From contig NZ_LOAS01000001.1 in assembly GCF_001558155.1 (NCBI RefSeq), positions 248,001 to 312,000 on the forward strand: a stretch of 64,000 nucleotides of DNA, read 5' to 3'. Shown here one piece after another: positions 28,712 through 37,506 of the stretch (its first letter is position 1; every line of letters starts with the position of its first letter). The notes beneath the pieces are model-generated. The model saw nothing but the letters and a program-made list of their open reading frames with translations, had not been told where the DNA came from and did no database searches. Origin of the DNA: Aliiruegeria sabulilitoris (GTDB lineage Bacteria; Pseudomonadota; Alphaproteobacteria; Rhodobacterales; Rhodobacteraceae). The position numbers and the translations under genes were made by a program.

Positions 28712-29439
28712 TCGCGCGGTCCGCTGTCGGCGAGAGCGTCCAGTTCTTCGGCAAGCTCGGCGATTTCGACGGCGGTTCGGTTTCCAGGCCGGTCGGGGAA
28801 CTCCCGCAGGGCACGAATCCGGCCGGGCGCGGTGGACAGCAACACCACCCGGTCGGCAATCCGCACAGCCTCTCGCGTATCATGAGTGACGATCAACGCG
28901 GTCGCGTGGCGCTCCTCGATGGCATGGCGCACCCGTGCATGCATGCGCCGCGCAAGAGGTGGATCGAGCGCGCGAAATGGCTCGTCGAGTAGGAGCAGAT
29001 CCGGCGCCACGGCGAGCGCGCGGGCCAGCGCAACACGTTGCTGCATCCCGCCGGAAAGTTGGCGCGGGAGTTTGCAGAGTTCCGCCCCCGACAGACCTGT
29101 CTCTTCCAACGCCGTCCGTGCGCGCTCCACTCTTTCAGCCGCGGGGATCGGCTCGGCCTTGAGGCCGAAAGCGACATTTGACAGCGCATCCCGCCAGGGT
29201 AGCAGCAGCGGATCCTGGAACATCGGCGCGGTCCGGCAGCCCTCGGCCCGCCGGAGAACGCCGCTCTCCGGCCTCAACAGGCCCGCCGCCAATGCAATCA
29301 ACGTGCTCTTGCCACAGCCGGATGGCCCCATCAGGCAGGTGATGGAGCCTCTGGGGATATCGACGGAGAAACCGTCGAGAACAGGCGTGTTCCCATAACG
29401 GAAGATGACGTTGTCGAAGGACAGAACGGGACCGGTCAT
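28657..29439 (-). CDS. ABC importer ATP-binding protein (nitrate/sulfonate/taurine class)
   Basis: A 260-residue ATPase with Walker [14 protein letters not shown] signature LSGGMQQR and Walker B LLLLDEPF, followed by the switch histidine in IVTHDTREA. The sequence class is that of SsuB/TauC/NrtD-type importers of small anions or pyrimidines. It is the last gene of the hydrogenase-importer operon and overlaps the permease by four bases. With the preceding permease and binding protein it makes a complete importer; the substrate cannot be deduced. Confidence 0.93.
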   Translation of the reverse strand: MTGPVLSFDNVIFRYGNTPVLDGFSVDIPRGSITCLMGPSGCGKSTLIALAAGLLRPESGVLRRAEGCRTAPMFQDPLLLPWRDALSNVAFGLKAEPIPAAERVERARTALEETGLSGAELCKLPRQLSGGMQQRVALARALAVAPDLLLLDEPFRALDPPLARRMHARVRHAIEERHATALIVTHDTREAVRIADRVVLLSTAPGRIRALREFPDRPGNRTAVEIAELAEELDALADSGPRDQGSSSGGSKVMKSRYAE

Positions 29440-30206
29440 GGCTCTGCCGCACCTTCATCGTCACGCCACCGTTCAAGTTTCGTTCGCAGATGCCGCAAGA
29501 GCATGTGGTCGAGCAAAATCAACGCGATGACGATGACAACAACCCAGGCCATGGTTTCCGCCGTATCCACGCGCGCCCTTGCCCCGGCGATGCCGTCGCC
29601 GATCCCGCCAGCGCCCGAGAGAAGTTCGGCCATGACGGCCACTTTCCACGACATGGCAAAACCCGTTGCCAGCGCGGGAAAGAGGTGGCCGAGCATATGC
29701 GGGCCATAGACATCGAAGACCATCGCCGAGGGGGGCGCCCGGAAGGCGCGCGCCATCCGGGCCAGGCCGCCATCGAGGCTGCGCGCGCCTTGAACGGCGG
29801 CGGCGAAAACGATGGGGCCGGTGGCAATGGCGACCGTGAAGATCACGGCGCGGTCGCCACCGAACCAGAGCAGGGCCAGTACCACCCAGGCAATCGCCGG
29901 AACGCCGAGAAGTATGATCGCGACCGGGTGGAGCATGCGGCGCAGCCCATCCCGCAACCCGGAAGCGGTACCGGCCAGCGTGCCGATCACGGCGCCGGCC
30001 AGCCAGCCTGCACCGGCGTGCAAGGCCGTGGCGGCGAGGGCCGGCCCGATCTCGCCTTCGCGCGCCAGTCGCAGAAGCGCGCGGGCAGTGTCGTCCAGCC
30101 CCGGCAGGACCAACGCACCATAGGCGCGGTGCCCCAGCTCCCAGAGACCGAGCAGCAACAGGATTCCCAAAGCGCCGTAGAGGCGTTTCACATCGCTCAG
30201 CCCCAA
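29436..30206 (-). CDS. ABC importer permease
   Basis: A 256-residue integral membrane protein with about six helices. Its EAA-like cytoplasmic loop (ARMARAFRAPPSAMVFDVYGPH) shows it to be a BPD-type permease of the SsuC/TauC class. The start overlaps the end of the binding-protein gene by ten bases and the stop overlaps the ATPase start by four. It forms the transmembrane channel of the importer, presumably as a homodimer. Confidence 0.92.
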   Translation of the reverse strand: MGLSDVKRLYGALGILLLLGLWELGHRAYGALVLPGLDDTARALLRLAREGEIGPALAATALHAGAGWLAGAVIGTLAGTASGLRDGLRRMLHPVAIILLGVPAIAWVVLALLWFGGDRAVIFTVAIATGPIVFAAAVQGARSLDGGLARMARAFRAPPSAMVFDVYGPHMLGHLFPALATGFAMSWKVAVMAELLSGAGGIGDGIAGARARVDTAETMAWVVVIVIALILLDHMLLRHLRTKLERWRDDEGAAEP

Positions 30207-31177
30207 TAGAAATCGTCGGGGGGAAGTTTGCCGCCTACGATGCCGGGATCAAGGCTCATAAGGTGGTTGAAATAGACCTCGATATCCTCCTGTGCCTCTT
30301 TCGCCGATTGAACGTCGAGATGCACGAAGGGCAGCGAGCGCGCGATCACGGGCGCGGGGAGCGGCAGATACGCGGCAGACATTTCGCCAGCCTGCTGCGG
30401 GTTGTCGAGCACCCAGCGTCCGGCTTCGACGCAAGCCGCGTGGGTCGCGGCGACCAACTCGGCCTCGGCGGCAAGGAACTCCGGGTTGGCTGCGAGGCCG
30501 ACCTGCGGGATGCGCGGCCCGCGGCCGGTGTGCTGGCCATAGACCTCCGTGATGTCGATGGCGCGGAAAAGCGGTTGTTCGGCCTTCGCGGCGCGCATCA
30601 GGGCGGCGGTTGCGGCTGGTTCGTGCAGAACGGCAACGTCTCCGCGACCGGAAAGATAGAGCGGCACCGCCTCGCCGGGCGAGCCCACATAATCAAGCTC
30701 CACATCCTTGTCCGGGTCGAGCCCGGACCATTTCAGCACCAGCCGGAACAGCAGGTCCGGCGCTTCGTTCTTGTTCGAGAGCAACACGCGCTTGCCGGCA
30801 AGATCCTCGATCCGGGACACGCTCTCGTCACGCGCCATCACGTAGAGCACGCCCCATGTGACGACATTGACCATGCGGATGCCCGCACCGCGGTTGTAAA
30901 AATTGGCCGCGGCATAGGTGGAGGTGGCGAAGAGCTTGAAGCGGCCCGACGCAATACCCGCGCGCATCTGGTCGGTGCTTTTCCAGATATCGAACGCGAC
31001 ATTGGGCAGATCGCCCGACGCAACCGCGCGGGCAAAGACCGCCGAGGGCGAGGCCGGAATGCCCCAGAGCGTGAGCGGCTGTTCGGAGGCCGTGGCGATC
31101 CGGGGCAACAGCGCGGAGGCCGCCAGCCCGCCGAGCAGGGCGCGCCGGTCAATCTGTCCGTACAGAGGTTTCATCAT
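30197..31177 (-). CDS. NMT1/sulfonate-type periplasmic binding protein
   Basis: A 326-residue substrate-binding protein with a twin-arginine-like leader (DRRALLGGLAASALL, cleavage near ATAS). The mature part has the NMT1/SsuA-like pattern (ATSTYAAANFYNRGAGIRMV, LAGKRVLLSNKNEAPD, GDVAVLHEPAATAALM). Ligands in the family include sulfonates, nitrate and thiamine pyrimidine precursors. It lies 40 bases downstream of the hydrogenase gene on the same strand and overlaps the permease, so it belongs to the same transcript. The Tat-like leader is of interest next to an oxygen-sensitive enzyme, but such leaders also occur on cofactor-free binding proteins. Confidence 0.88.
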   Translation of the reverse strand: MMKPLYGQIDRRALLGGLAASALLPRIATASEQPLTLWGIPASPSAVFARAVASGDLPNVAFDIWKSTDQMRAGIASGRFKLFATSTYAAANFYNRGAGIRMVNVVTWGVLYVMARDESVSRIEDLAGKRVLLSNKNEAPDLLFRLVLKWSGLDPDKDVELDYVGSPGEAVPLYLSGRGDVAVLHEPAATAALMRAAKAEQPLFRAIDITEVYGQHTGRGPRIPQVGLAANPEFLAAEAELVAATHAACVEAGRWVLDNPQQAGEMSAAYLPLPAPVIARSLPFVHLDVQSAKEAQEDIEVYFNHLMSLDPGIVGGKLPPDDFYWG

Positions 31178-31217
31178 TCGGCGTCCTTTGAAAACCGTAG
31201 GGGAAGCAGGTCAGGGG

Positions 31218-33077
31218 TCAGTAGACGACCGAACTCATCGTAATGTCGTCCCAGACGTCCTTCACGGTCTGCTGCATTTCGCGGCGGCGGTCCGTGTAGT
31301 GCGTGTGCAGAAGCGTGTGCGCCTTCTCCGAATTGGGGGCTTCGAGGAAGTCCCGGTAGAGCGTTTTCACCTGCTGGTTATTGTGGGACTGGCGCACATT
31401 CGACTTGCGGTCGACATTGTAGATCGTGTCGCGCCGCGCCATGGCCAGCGGCAGGTAGGCCTTCTTGGAACGCAGAGAGCCGCCGCCATCGACGCACCCG
31501 CCGGGGCAGGCCATGACCTCGATGAAATCGAAATCCGTCTCGCCCGCCAGCACCTTTTCGACCAGCGCGCGGGTGTCGCCGAGCCCGTGCACCATGGCCA
31601 CCTTCACCTCGCCGAAGGGTCCGCCGAGATCGACTGTGGCCGCGCGCACCCCTTCGAAGCCGCGTAATTGCTCCAGCTCAATCTGGTCGAGTTCCTTGCC
31701 GTTGACGACCGAATAGATCGTGCGCACGGCGGCCTCCATGACGCCGCCGGTGGTGCCGAAAATCGCGCCGGCACCGGAAAACTCGCTCATATAGGGATCG
31801 TCGAACGCGGAGGGTTCCAGATCCTTCAGGTCGATCCCCTCTCGCCGCAGCAGGCGGGCGAATTCGCGGGTAGTCAGCACCACGTCCGTTTCCGGCGCGC
31901 CATCCATGGTGAGCTGCGGGCGAACGGCCTCGTCCTTTTTCGCCGTACAGGGCATGATCGAGATCACCCGGATATTCTCCGGCTTCACCCCGTGTTTTTC
32001 CGGCAGGTAGGTCTTGGCGACGGTCGAGAGCACCTGTTGCGGCGATTTCGTCGAACTCAGCAACGGCAGAATCTCGGGATAGTGGATTTCCGCGAAATTG
32101 ATCCAGGCCGGGCAGCAGGAGGTGAAGGTTGGGCGCGAGCGGTCCTTGAGACGGGAGAGCAACTCGGTGCCTTCCTCCATGATCACCACGTCGGCGGCGA
32201 AATTCGTGTCGAGTACGATATCGACGCCGATCTTCTTGCAAGCGGTGATGATGTGCCCCTGCACATTGGTGCCGGCGGGCATGCCGAACTCCTCGCCGAA
32301 GGCCACACGCACGGCGGGGGCAAACTGCACCACCGTGGTCAGCTCCGGGTCGCAGATATAATCCAGCGCACGCTCGCATTCGTCGCGTTCGCCCAGCGCG
32401 CCGGTTGGACAGACGAGCACGCATTGCCCGCAAGTGACGCAGGTGGAGTTGAGTTGATCGGTGCCGTGGCGCAACGTGACCAGCCGGTCCAGCCCGGTGC
32501 CCTCCATGGCAAGCGCGTCAACCTGTTGGTGATGGCGGCAGACTGCCACGCAACGCTGGCAGCGCACGCAACGCTGCATGTCGCGGATGAGCGCGGGCGA
32601 GGAGGTATCCACCTCGCGCGCCAACGTACGTTCGCGGTCGAAGAAACGGTTCTCGGTCAGCCCGACGAATTGCGCCAGATCCTGCAATTCGCAGTCGCCA
32701 TGGCGCACGCAGGTCGCGCAATCCTGCAGGTGGTCCGCCATGAGCAGTTCCACTTGCAGCTTCTGGATATCGCGAACCTCGCGGGTGCGGGTGGCGACAG
32801 TCATCCCCTCGCGCACCGGCGTGTCGCAGGCGCTGACGATCTGATGCTTGTCGCGGCCTGCCTGAACGATATCCACCATGCAGATACGGCAAGCGCCGGG
32901 CGTGTGGTCGATGTCATCCATCTCGCAGAGCGTCGGGATGTAGATGTCGTGCCGCCGCGCGCAGGAGAGGATCGGCTCGTTGGGGAAGGCCCGGCAGGCG
33001 GTCTTGTTGATGGTCAGCGAGATCGTGGCGGCTTCCGGGTCACGCGCGGCGAGTTGGGCGAGGTCGGTCGTGCACAT
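31218..33077 (-). CDS. [FeFe]-hydrogenase catalytic subunit (M3-type, group A)
   Basis: A 619-residue iron-sulfur enzyme. The N-terminal [2Fe-2S] domain has C51, C63, C66 and C84. A His-ligated [4Fe-4S] site follows (H116, C120, C123, C129), then two ferredoxin-type [4Fe-4S] sites (C170-C180 and C213-C223). The H-domain has all three signatures: L1 TSCCPAW (C321, C322), L2 MPCTAKKDE (C377) and L3 EVMACPGGC (C524, C528). Both the proton-relay cysteine and the four H-cluster cysteines are present, so it is predicted to make or oxidise H2. It follows the oxidoreductase gene by three bases. HydE, HydF and HydG are not in the window. Confidence 0.93.
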   Translation of the reverse strand: MCTTDLAQLAARDPEAATISLTINKTACRAFPNEPILSCARRHDIYIPTLCEMDDIDHTPGACRICMVDIVQAGRDKHQIVSACDTPVREGMTVATRTREVRDIQKLQVELLMADHLQDCATCVRHGDCELQDLAQFVGLTENRFFDRERTLAREVDTSSPALIRDMQRCVRCQRCVAVCRHHQQVDALAMEGTGLDRLVTLRHGTDQLNSTCVTCGQCVLVCPTGALGERDECERALDYICDPELTTVVQFAPAVRVAFGEEFGMPAGTNVQGHIITACKKIGVDIVLDTNFAADVVIMEEGTELLSRLKDRSRPTFTSCCPAWINFAEIHYPEILPLLSSTKSPQQVLSTVAKTYLPEKHGVKPENIRVISIMPCTAKKDEAVRPQLTMDGAPETDVVLTTREFARLLRREGIDLKDLEPSAFDDPYMSEFSGAGAIFGTTGGVMEAAVRTIYSVVNGKELDQIELEQLRGFEGVRAATVDLGGPFGEVKVAMVHGLGDTRALVEKVLAGETDFDFIEVMACPGGCVDGGGSLRSKKAYLPLAMARRDTIYNVDRKSNVRQSHNNQQVKTLYRDFLEAPNSEKAHTLLHTHYTDRRREMQQTVKDVWDDITMSSVVY

Positions 33078-33080
33078 GGC

Positions 33081-35078
33081 TCAGGACGCTCCTTCGGGAA
33101 TGGCATGCTGGGTGACGACGGAATAGATCCGGTAGCAGCGCATGCATCGTTGCGCCTCGGCATAAGCCTCTTTTTCGCAGATGGTCTGCTCGACCTCGCC
33201 GAACATGTGCTTGCGCAGCTCCGGGTCGAGTTCGGGATTGTGCACGCGATAGGCGTTGCGCACCGGGGCCTCCACCACGTCGCTGGCCAGGAAGCGGTTG
33301 TCCGAGATCAGGTCCCGCATCCGGGAACGCTTGAAGAAGCGTTGTGTGCCGAGCTGCACCCAGTCGTCGATATTGCGCGCGGCCTTGAGGCCGGCGGCCA
33401 TGGCGTAGATCAGCGTCGAGGGGCCGGTCACGCAGTCGCCACCGGCAAAGACGCCGGGGCGCGAGGTCGCAAGCCCCTTGTCGGCCGACACGCAGCGCCA
33501 CTTGTCGAAGGCGATCCCATCCCCTTCGACAAGCGTGCCATCCTCGACCTGTTGGCCGATGGCGGCAATGAAAGTGTCGCATGGAAGGGTGAACTCGGAA
33601 CCGGGGATGGGGCGCACGCTGCGCCGTCCGCTTTCGTCGGGCTCGGTCTGCTCCATGCGGACCAGTTCGACACCCATGACCTTGCCATTCTCGGTGATCA
33701 GCCGGGTCGGGTTGGTGAGCGTGTGGAAATGGATATCCTCCGCACCCGCTGCCACGATTTCCTCCTCGTCGGCAGGCATGTCCTCCCGCGTCCGGCGATA
33801 GATCACATGGACATTGTCGGCGCCAAGCCGGACCGCCGAGCGCAGGCAGTCCATCGCCACGTTGCCACCGCCCACGACGACGACCTCGCCTTTCATGTCG
33901 AGCCGTTCGATTTCATCCACGTGGTCATGCACCTTCAGCAGGAACTCGATGCCGCTGAAATAGCCATCGCGCGCGACGCTCTCGCCCTCGATGCCCAGCG
34001 CGGTGCCCTCCTGGCAGCCGAGGCCGAGGAAGACGGCCTTGTAGCCGCGCGTGAAAAGCTCATCGATGGAGAAATCCCGCCCGAGTTGCTGGCCGAACAG
34101 GAACCGCCCGCCCAATTCGACGATGATGTCGGTCTCCATCGCCAGCGTGTCCTTGGGCAGCCGGTAGGAGGGAATGCCGATCTGGGCCATGCCGCCAGCC
34201 TGGTCGGATTTCTCGAACACATCCACCTGGTAGCCGTGCAGAAGCAGGTGATAGGCGCAGGAAATGCCCGCCGGCCCGGCGCCGATCACGGCGATCTTCA
34301 TGCTGTCATCCAGCGGTTTGCGGATCATGTCGCGGGTGAACTTGAGCGCCTTCGGGCCCTTCTGCTTGTCGGCCACGAAGCGCTTGAGCGTCTTGATGCC
34401 GACCGCCTCGTCCACGAATTTCCGCCGGCAGGCCATCTCGCAATAGCGCACGCAGACCCGGCCACAGGTCGCCGCCATCGGGTATTTCTGCAGAAGCACG
34501 CCGAGCGAGCGCTCCGGCCGTCCATCGCGGATATAGTCGATGTAACGCGGTACGTTGATCTTGGAGGGGCAGGCTTCGATGCAGGGCGCGGTCATGTAGG
34601 CCATGCCGTGCTGGGCACGGATCGGCCGATGATCGGCGATCTCGGTTTCCACCTTTTCGCGATAGTTTCTGAGTACGTCCAGCAGCGCCACTGCACAGGT
34701 CTGACCGAGGCCGCACAGCGAGGTTTGACGCATCTGCTCGCCCAGCATCTCGATATCATCGAAATCGAGGGGGGAATCGAGCCCACGCCGCATCTTGTCC
34801 AGCGCATCGCGCACCAGAACGGTACCCATCCGGCAAGGCGTGCAGGCGCCGCAGGACTGCTCGGCGGCCTTGTTCATGTAGTGGTAGAGCGCGTCGACCA
34901 GGCTCACATTCTCCTCGAACACGAAGAACCCGCGATCCCCGAAAAACGCGCGGATGCCGTTGCCCTCGTCGAACTCGTCGAAATTGGTCAGGGTTGAGAG
35001 GCGGGTCTCGGCGCCCTCTGCCTCGGCTTGAGGGTCGTGCACCTGTCCGTCCCATACCCCAAAGACAATTTTCGACAT
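33081..35078 (-). CDS. NuoF C-terminal domain fused to GltD-type NAD(P)H oxidoreductase
   Basis: A 665-residue fusion. Residues about 1-140 match only the tail of NuoF: an SLBB-like part and the N3-type [4Fe-4S] ligands in CGACTPCRMG plus LCGLGQTC. The FMN/NADH Rossmann domain is absent. From about 160 it is a glutamate synthase beta-subunit-like module: N-terminal cluster cysteines (CIEACPSKI, TCGRVCVRYCEMAC), FAD site IGAGPAGISCAYH, NAD(P)H site VVVGGGNVAMDC and the C-terminal GDCVTGPSTLIYAMAAG. It is predicted to pass electrons between NAD(P)H and the adjacent hydrogenase. It is first in the operon. Confidence 0.92.
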   Translation of the reverse strand: MSKIVFGVWDGQVHDPQAEAEGAETRLSTLTNFDEFDEGNGIRAFFGDRGFFVFEENVSLVDALYHYMNKAAEQSCGACTPCRMGTVLVRDALDKMRRGLDSPLDFDDIEMLGEQMRQTSLCGLGQTCAVALLDVLRNYREKVETEIADHRPIRAQHGMAYMTAPCIEACPSKINVPRYIDYIRDGRPERSLGVLLQKYPMAATCGRVCVRYCEMACRRKFVDEAVGIKTLKRFVADKQKGPKALKFTRDMIRKPLDDSMKIAVIGAGPAGISCAYHLLLHGYQVDVFEKSDQAGGMAQIGIPSYRLPKDTLAMETDIIVELGGRFLFGQQLGRDFSIDELFTRGYKAVFLGLGCQEGTALGIEGESVARDGYFSGIEFLLKVHDHVDEIERLDMKGEVVVVGGGNVAMDCLRSAVRLGADNVHVIYRRTREDMPADEEEIVAAGAEDIHFHTLTNPTRLITENGKVMGVELVRMEQTEPDESGRRSVRPIPGSEFTLPCDTFIAAIGQQVEDGTLVEGDGIAFDKWRCVSADKGLATSRPGVFAGGDCVTGPSTLIYAMAAGLKAARNIDDWVQLGTQRFFKRSRMRDLISDNRFLASDVVEAPVRNAYRVHNPELDPELRKHMFGEVEQTICEKEAYAEAQRCMRCYRIYSVVTQHAIPEGAS

Positions 35079-35163
35079 ACGCCATCCTCCTTGGCCAACC
35101 GTGGCGGCAGGCCGCCCATCGAGGCCGACGTTACCGCAACGTAAAATAGGTCAGAAATCCAAC

Positions 35164-35183
35164 TTTGATGGGAAGCCATCAAA
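35164..35183. promoter_or_regulatory. LacI-type palindromic operator
   Basis: A perfect inverted repeat, TTTGATGG (35164-35171), GAAG, CCATCAAA (35176-35183), sits midway between the divergent hydrogenase operon and lacI-type gene. The 20-bp size with even symmetry is typical of LacI/GalR operators, and no other regulator gene is near. Confidence 0.7.
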
Positions 35184-35242
35184 TCGGGATGACAGGGCGC
35201 CGCAGCCTGACTAATCTGCGACGGTAGGAGGCGCGAAGCGAC

Positions 35243-36256
35243 ATGGCACGAAAGGCAACCCTGACGGATGTTGCGCGCGAGGCAGGCGTGTCGATTGCCA
35301 CGGTCGACCGCGTTATCAACAATCGCGGCGGCGTCGAGCGATCGAAGGAAGAAAAAGTGATGCGCGCGGCGCATCTGCTCGAACTGGACCGCCGACTGGA
35401 TTTCGCCAGCTCTCAGATCCGCCGGGTGGCCGTCATGGTGCAGCCACCGACCAATCCGTTCCACGCCGAGTTGCAGGCCGGTATCGAGACCGCGCGCAAG
35501 ATGCTCGCACCGCTCTCTGTGCAGATGCAGGTTGTCCACATTCCTTTGGGCGGCCATGCCGACATAGCCAAGCGGATACGAGGCTTGCGGAGCTGGGCCG
35601 ACGGTCTGATCATCTCGACATCCGATGTTCCCGAAATTGCCGAGGCGATCCGCAGCATCAGCGATACGATCCCGGTGATCACGCTCGCCACGGACATCGC
35701 CGATTGCGGCCGCGTTGCCTATGTCGGGCCCAATGACGAGCGCTCCGGGCGGATTGCCGGCGATCTGCTGGGGATGTTCATGGGCGAGAGCGGCGGACAT
35801 GTGATGATGCTGGTCGGCCGGCTGGACATGGCTGGGCACAGGGCGCGGGCGACAGGGTTCTCGGAGATCCTGCAACGCCGGCATCCGCAATGCGTCCTGT
35901 CGCGGATGATCGAAACGGGCGAGCAACGCGACCTTGCCCATCAGCTTGTCCATCGGAGCCTGAAAGCCGATCCGTTCATCCGAGGCATCTATCTTTTGTC
36001 GGTCGGAGCTACGGAGGTGGTGGAAGCGGTGGAAGGGCTTGGGCGACAAGGAACGGTTCATATCGTGTCGCATGAACTGACGTCCAATCGCCGCGAATTG
36101 TTGCGCCAACGCCGCATTCACGCCGTTCTGGATCAGAACCCCAGGCGAGAAACACGCCTTGCCGCCGAGGCGATTGCCTGTCATCTTGGACGTCTTGCCA
36201 AGGTCGAGGAACCTCTGGAGACCAACGCCCAGATCTTCATGGCCGAGAATGTCTGA
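35243..36256 (+). CDS. LacI-family transcriptional regulator
   Basis: A 337-residue repressor-type protein. The N-terminal HTH (TLTDVAREAGVSIATVDRVI) is followed by a periplasmic-binding-protein-like sensor domain (VAVMVQPPTNPFHAELQAGI, YVGPNDERSGRIAGDLLG). The hinge helix region, which normally has an LxxxAxxL pattern, is atypical. ATG at 35243 follows GGAGG at 35226-35230. It is divergent from the hydrogenase-importer operon with a palindromic site between, so it probably controls that operon in response to a small molecule, perhaps the imported one. Confidence 0.92.
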   Translation: MARKATLTDVAREAGVSIATVDRVINNRGGVERSKEEKVMRAAHLLELDRRLDFASSQIRRVAVMVQPPTNPFHAELQAGIETARKMLAPLSVQMQVVHIPLGGHADIAKRIRGLRSWADGLIISTSDVPEIAEAIRSISDTIPVITLATDIADCGRVAYVGPNDERSGRIAGDLLGMFMGESGGHVMMLVGRLDMAGHRARATGFSEILQRRHPQCVLSRMIETGEQRDLAHQLVHRSLKADPFIRGIYLLSVGATEVVEAVEGLGRQGTVHIVSHELTSNRRELLRQRRIHAVLDQNPRRETRLAAEAIACHLGRLAKVEEPLETNAQIFMAENV

Positions 36257-36466
36257 TATGGCGGAAATCCGTGCATAGATCGACACCATCGGACGTGCTG
36301 CAATGCGGCAAGATTCTAATATCGTGAACTAAATATGAAATGCCGACTTATGCAGCCGTCGCAAGCCGGGCATTCATTCCTGCCAATTGTTAGCGCAATC
36401 AAAGGGGCTATATCTAGGGCAGGACGCCGTTAGCGATAACGGGAACACGGACCAAAGGACCAGACC

Positions 36467-36685
36467 ATGAGCATGAACGACGCTGTATTCGCCCCCGCCC
36501 CGCTGTTTGAAGCCCCCCGCCGCCTTCTCGCCGATTTTGCCGCATGGCGCCGCCGCTATGCCCACTACCGCAACACGATCTCCGAACTGGACAAGCTCGA
36601 CGATCGCGACCTGACGGATCTGAACATGAGCCGTGCCGACTTCCACTTCCTTGCCAGGAAAGCCGCTGAGGAAGCCTGCGCCTGA
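36467..36685 (+). CDS. DUF1127 (YjiS-like) small protein
   Basis: A 72-residue basic protein whose C-terminal half (RNTISELDKLDDRDLTDLNMSRADFHFLA) is the DUF1127 motif. Small DUF1127 proteins are widespread in alphaproteobacteria. Some are RNA-associated and affect phosphate and carbon metabolism and sRNA turnover, though the function here is unknown. ATG at 36467 follows AAAGGA. It is monocistronic with a terminator downstream. Confidence 0.88.
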   Translation: MSMNDAVFAPAPLFEAPRRLLADFAAWRRRYAHYRNTISELDKLDDRDLTDLNMSRADFHFLARKAAEEACA

Positions 36686-36728
36686 ACCACAGGACCTGAA
36701 AGGCAAGAAAGGTCACGACACGAATGAA

Positions 36729-36763
36729 AACGCCCGCTGTTCGTCAGTGGGCGTTCTGTTTTT
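36729..36763 (+). terminator. Rho-independent terminator after the DUF1127 gene
   Basis: An 11-bp stem, AACGCCCGCTG (36729-36739), loop TTCGT, CAGTGGGCGTT (36745-36755), contains one G-T wobble pair and is followed by CTGTTTTT. Confidence 0.8.
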
Positions 36764-37141
36764 CGACACGGCGGAAGCGCAGCGTCCGAGGTTCCGTGGC
36801 ACTTCGTCTCCGACAAATATGCCTAAGCAGGCGGAACCAATGGCGTTCGGTTTGTCCATGGATTCGTCGAACGCAATGCCAGGGGGCAACGCGTGTGACC
36901 GTTGCCTCGAACGCGGGGTGGACCAAACGAAATCGGGAAACATGCAGACGGGATAGTCTCTGTGAACTGCTGGAAATGGAGTCGCCGTTCGCGCCACCGC
37001 TGACAGTCCAGTCACCCACGATCCTTCGCACCGCAAGTGGGTGCGGATGTCGTGCATGTCTGGATGCTCTAGAACACAATCACCGAGCCGCAGGTGGGAA
37101 CCTGAGGAGCCAATTGGCGCTATAATGCACTGATTTTATTT
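36764..37141. other. Non-coding stretch left of the island
   Basis: No convincing gene. A 7-bp inverted repeat GGCAACG/CGTTGCC lies at 36885-36906, and TATAAT occurs at 37121-37126 without a good -35 partner. Short ORFs here lack ribosome binding sites and sensible composition. Confidence 0.5.
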
Positions 37142-37168
37142 GGGAGAAGTGGTGCCAGGAGAGGACTC
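37142..37168. repeat. Left attachment-site repeat of the island
   Basis: The 27-base sequence aligns with 43336-43363 with two mismatches and one missing C; the segment AGGAGAGGACTC and the preceding TGGTGCC are identical. Degeneration suggests an old insertion or recombination with a related tRNA end. Confidence 0.65.
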
Positions 37169-37403
37169 ACCTTTTCCGTTTAATCTTTTGATATCAAATC
37201 AGTAATGCCTGTGTGGTTTTCGTGCGTACCCCGGGCACATACCCCAGGACCACCAAAGATTCGGAGGTTCGGGTGCACATAAGGGACCATACACGCACGT
37301 TATTTCTCTTCGGCAACCGTATTCCGAACACCAGTGAATCTCAATCGCTTGGAGCTTCAGGCGCAAGATCTGTACGTAACACCGCCGATCAGGCGGAGTG
37401 GTT

Positions 37404-37458
37404 GAGCGTCGCGCTGGCAACGCGAGATTCATCTGCGATAGTAGATGAAGTCACGCTC
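37404..37458 (+). other. Three-way-junction structure in the island left end
   Basis: GAGCGT (37404-37409) pairs with ACGCTC (37453-37458) and encloses two perfect hairpins: CGCG, loop CTGGCAA, CGCG (37410-37424), and TTCATCT, loop GCGATAGT, AGATGAA (37428-37449). The first hairpin resembles an anticodon arm, but no T-arm or acceptor stem completes a tRNA. A structured RNA or recombination site is possible. Confidence 0.5.
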
Positions 37459-37506
37459 GCAGATACCCCGAATCCGGTCAACCATGTTCCGGTATGTTCT
37501 CCGGCT

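Noticed and set aside
31218-33077. Reading the hydrogenase as a NuoG or Nar1-type protein
   Set aside because: NuoG lacks the L1-L3 H-cluster motifs and Nar1-type proteins lack the full N-terminal cluster set; all are present here.
37391-37475. A tRNA-like segment with an anticodon-type loop CTGGCAA
   Set aside because: The anticodon-like arm is good, but no T-arm with TTCRA, no acceptor stem and no CCA end can be formed. It is reported as a three-way junction instead.
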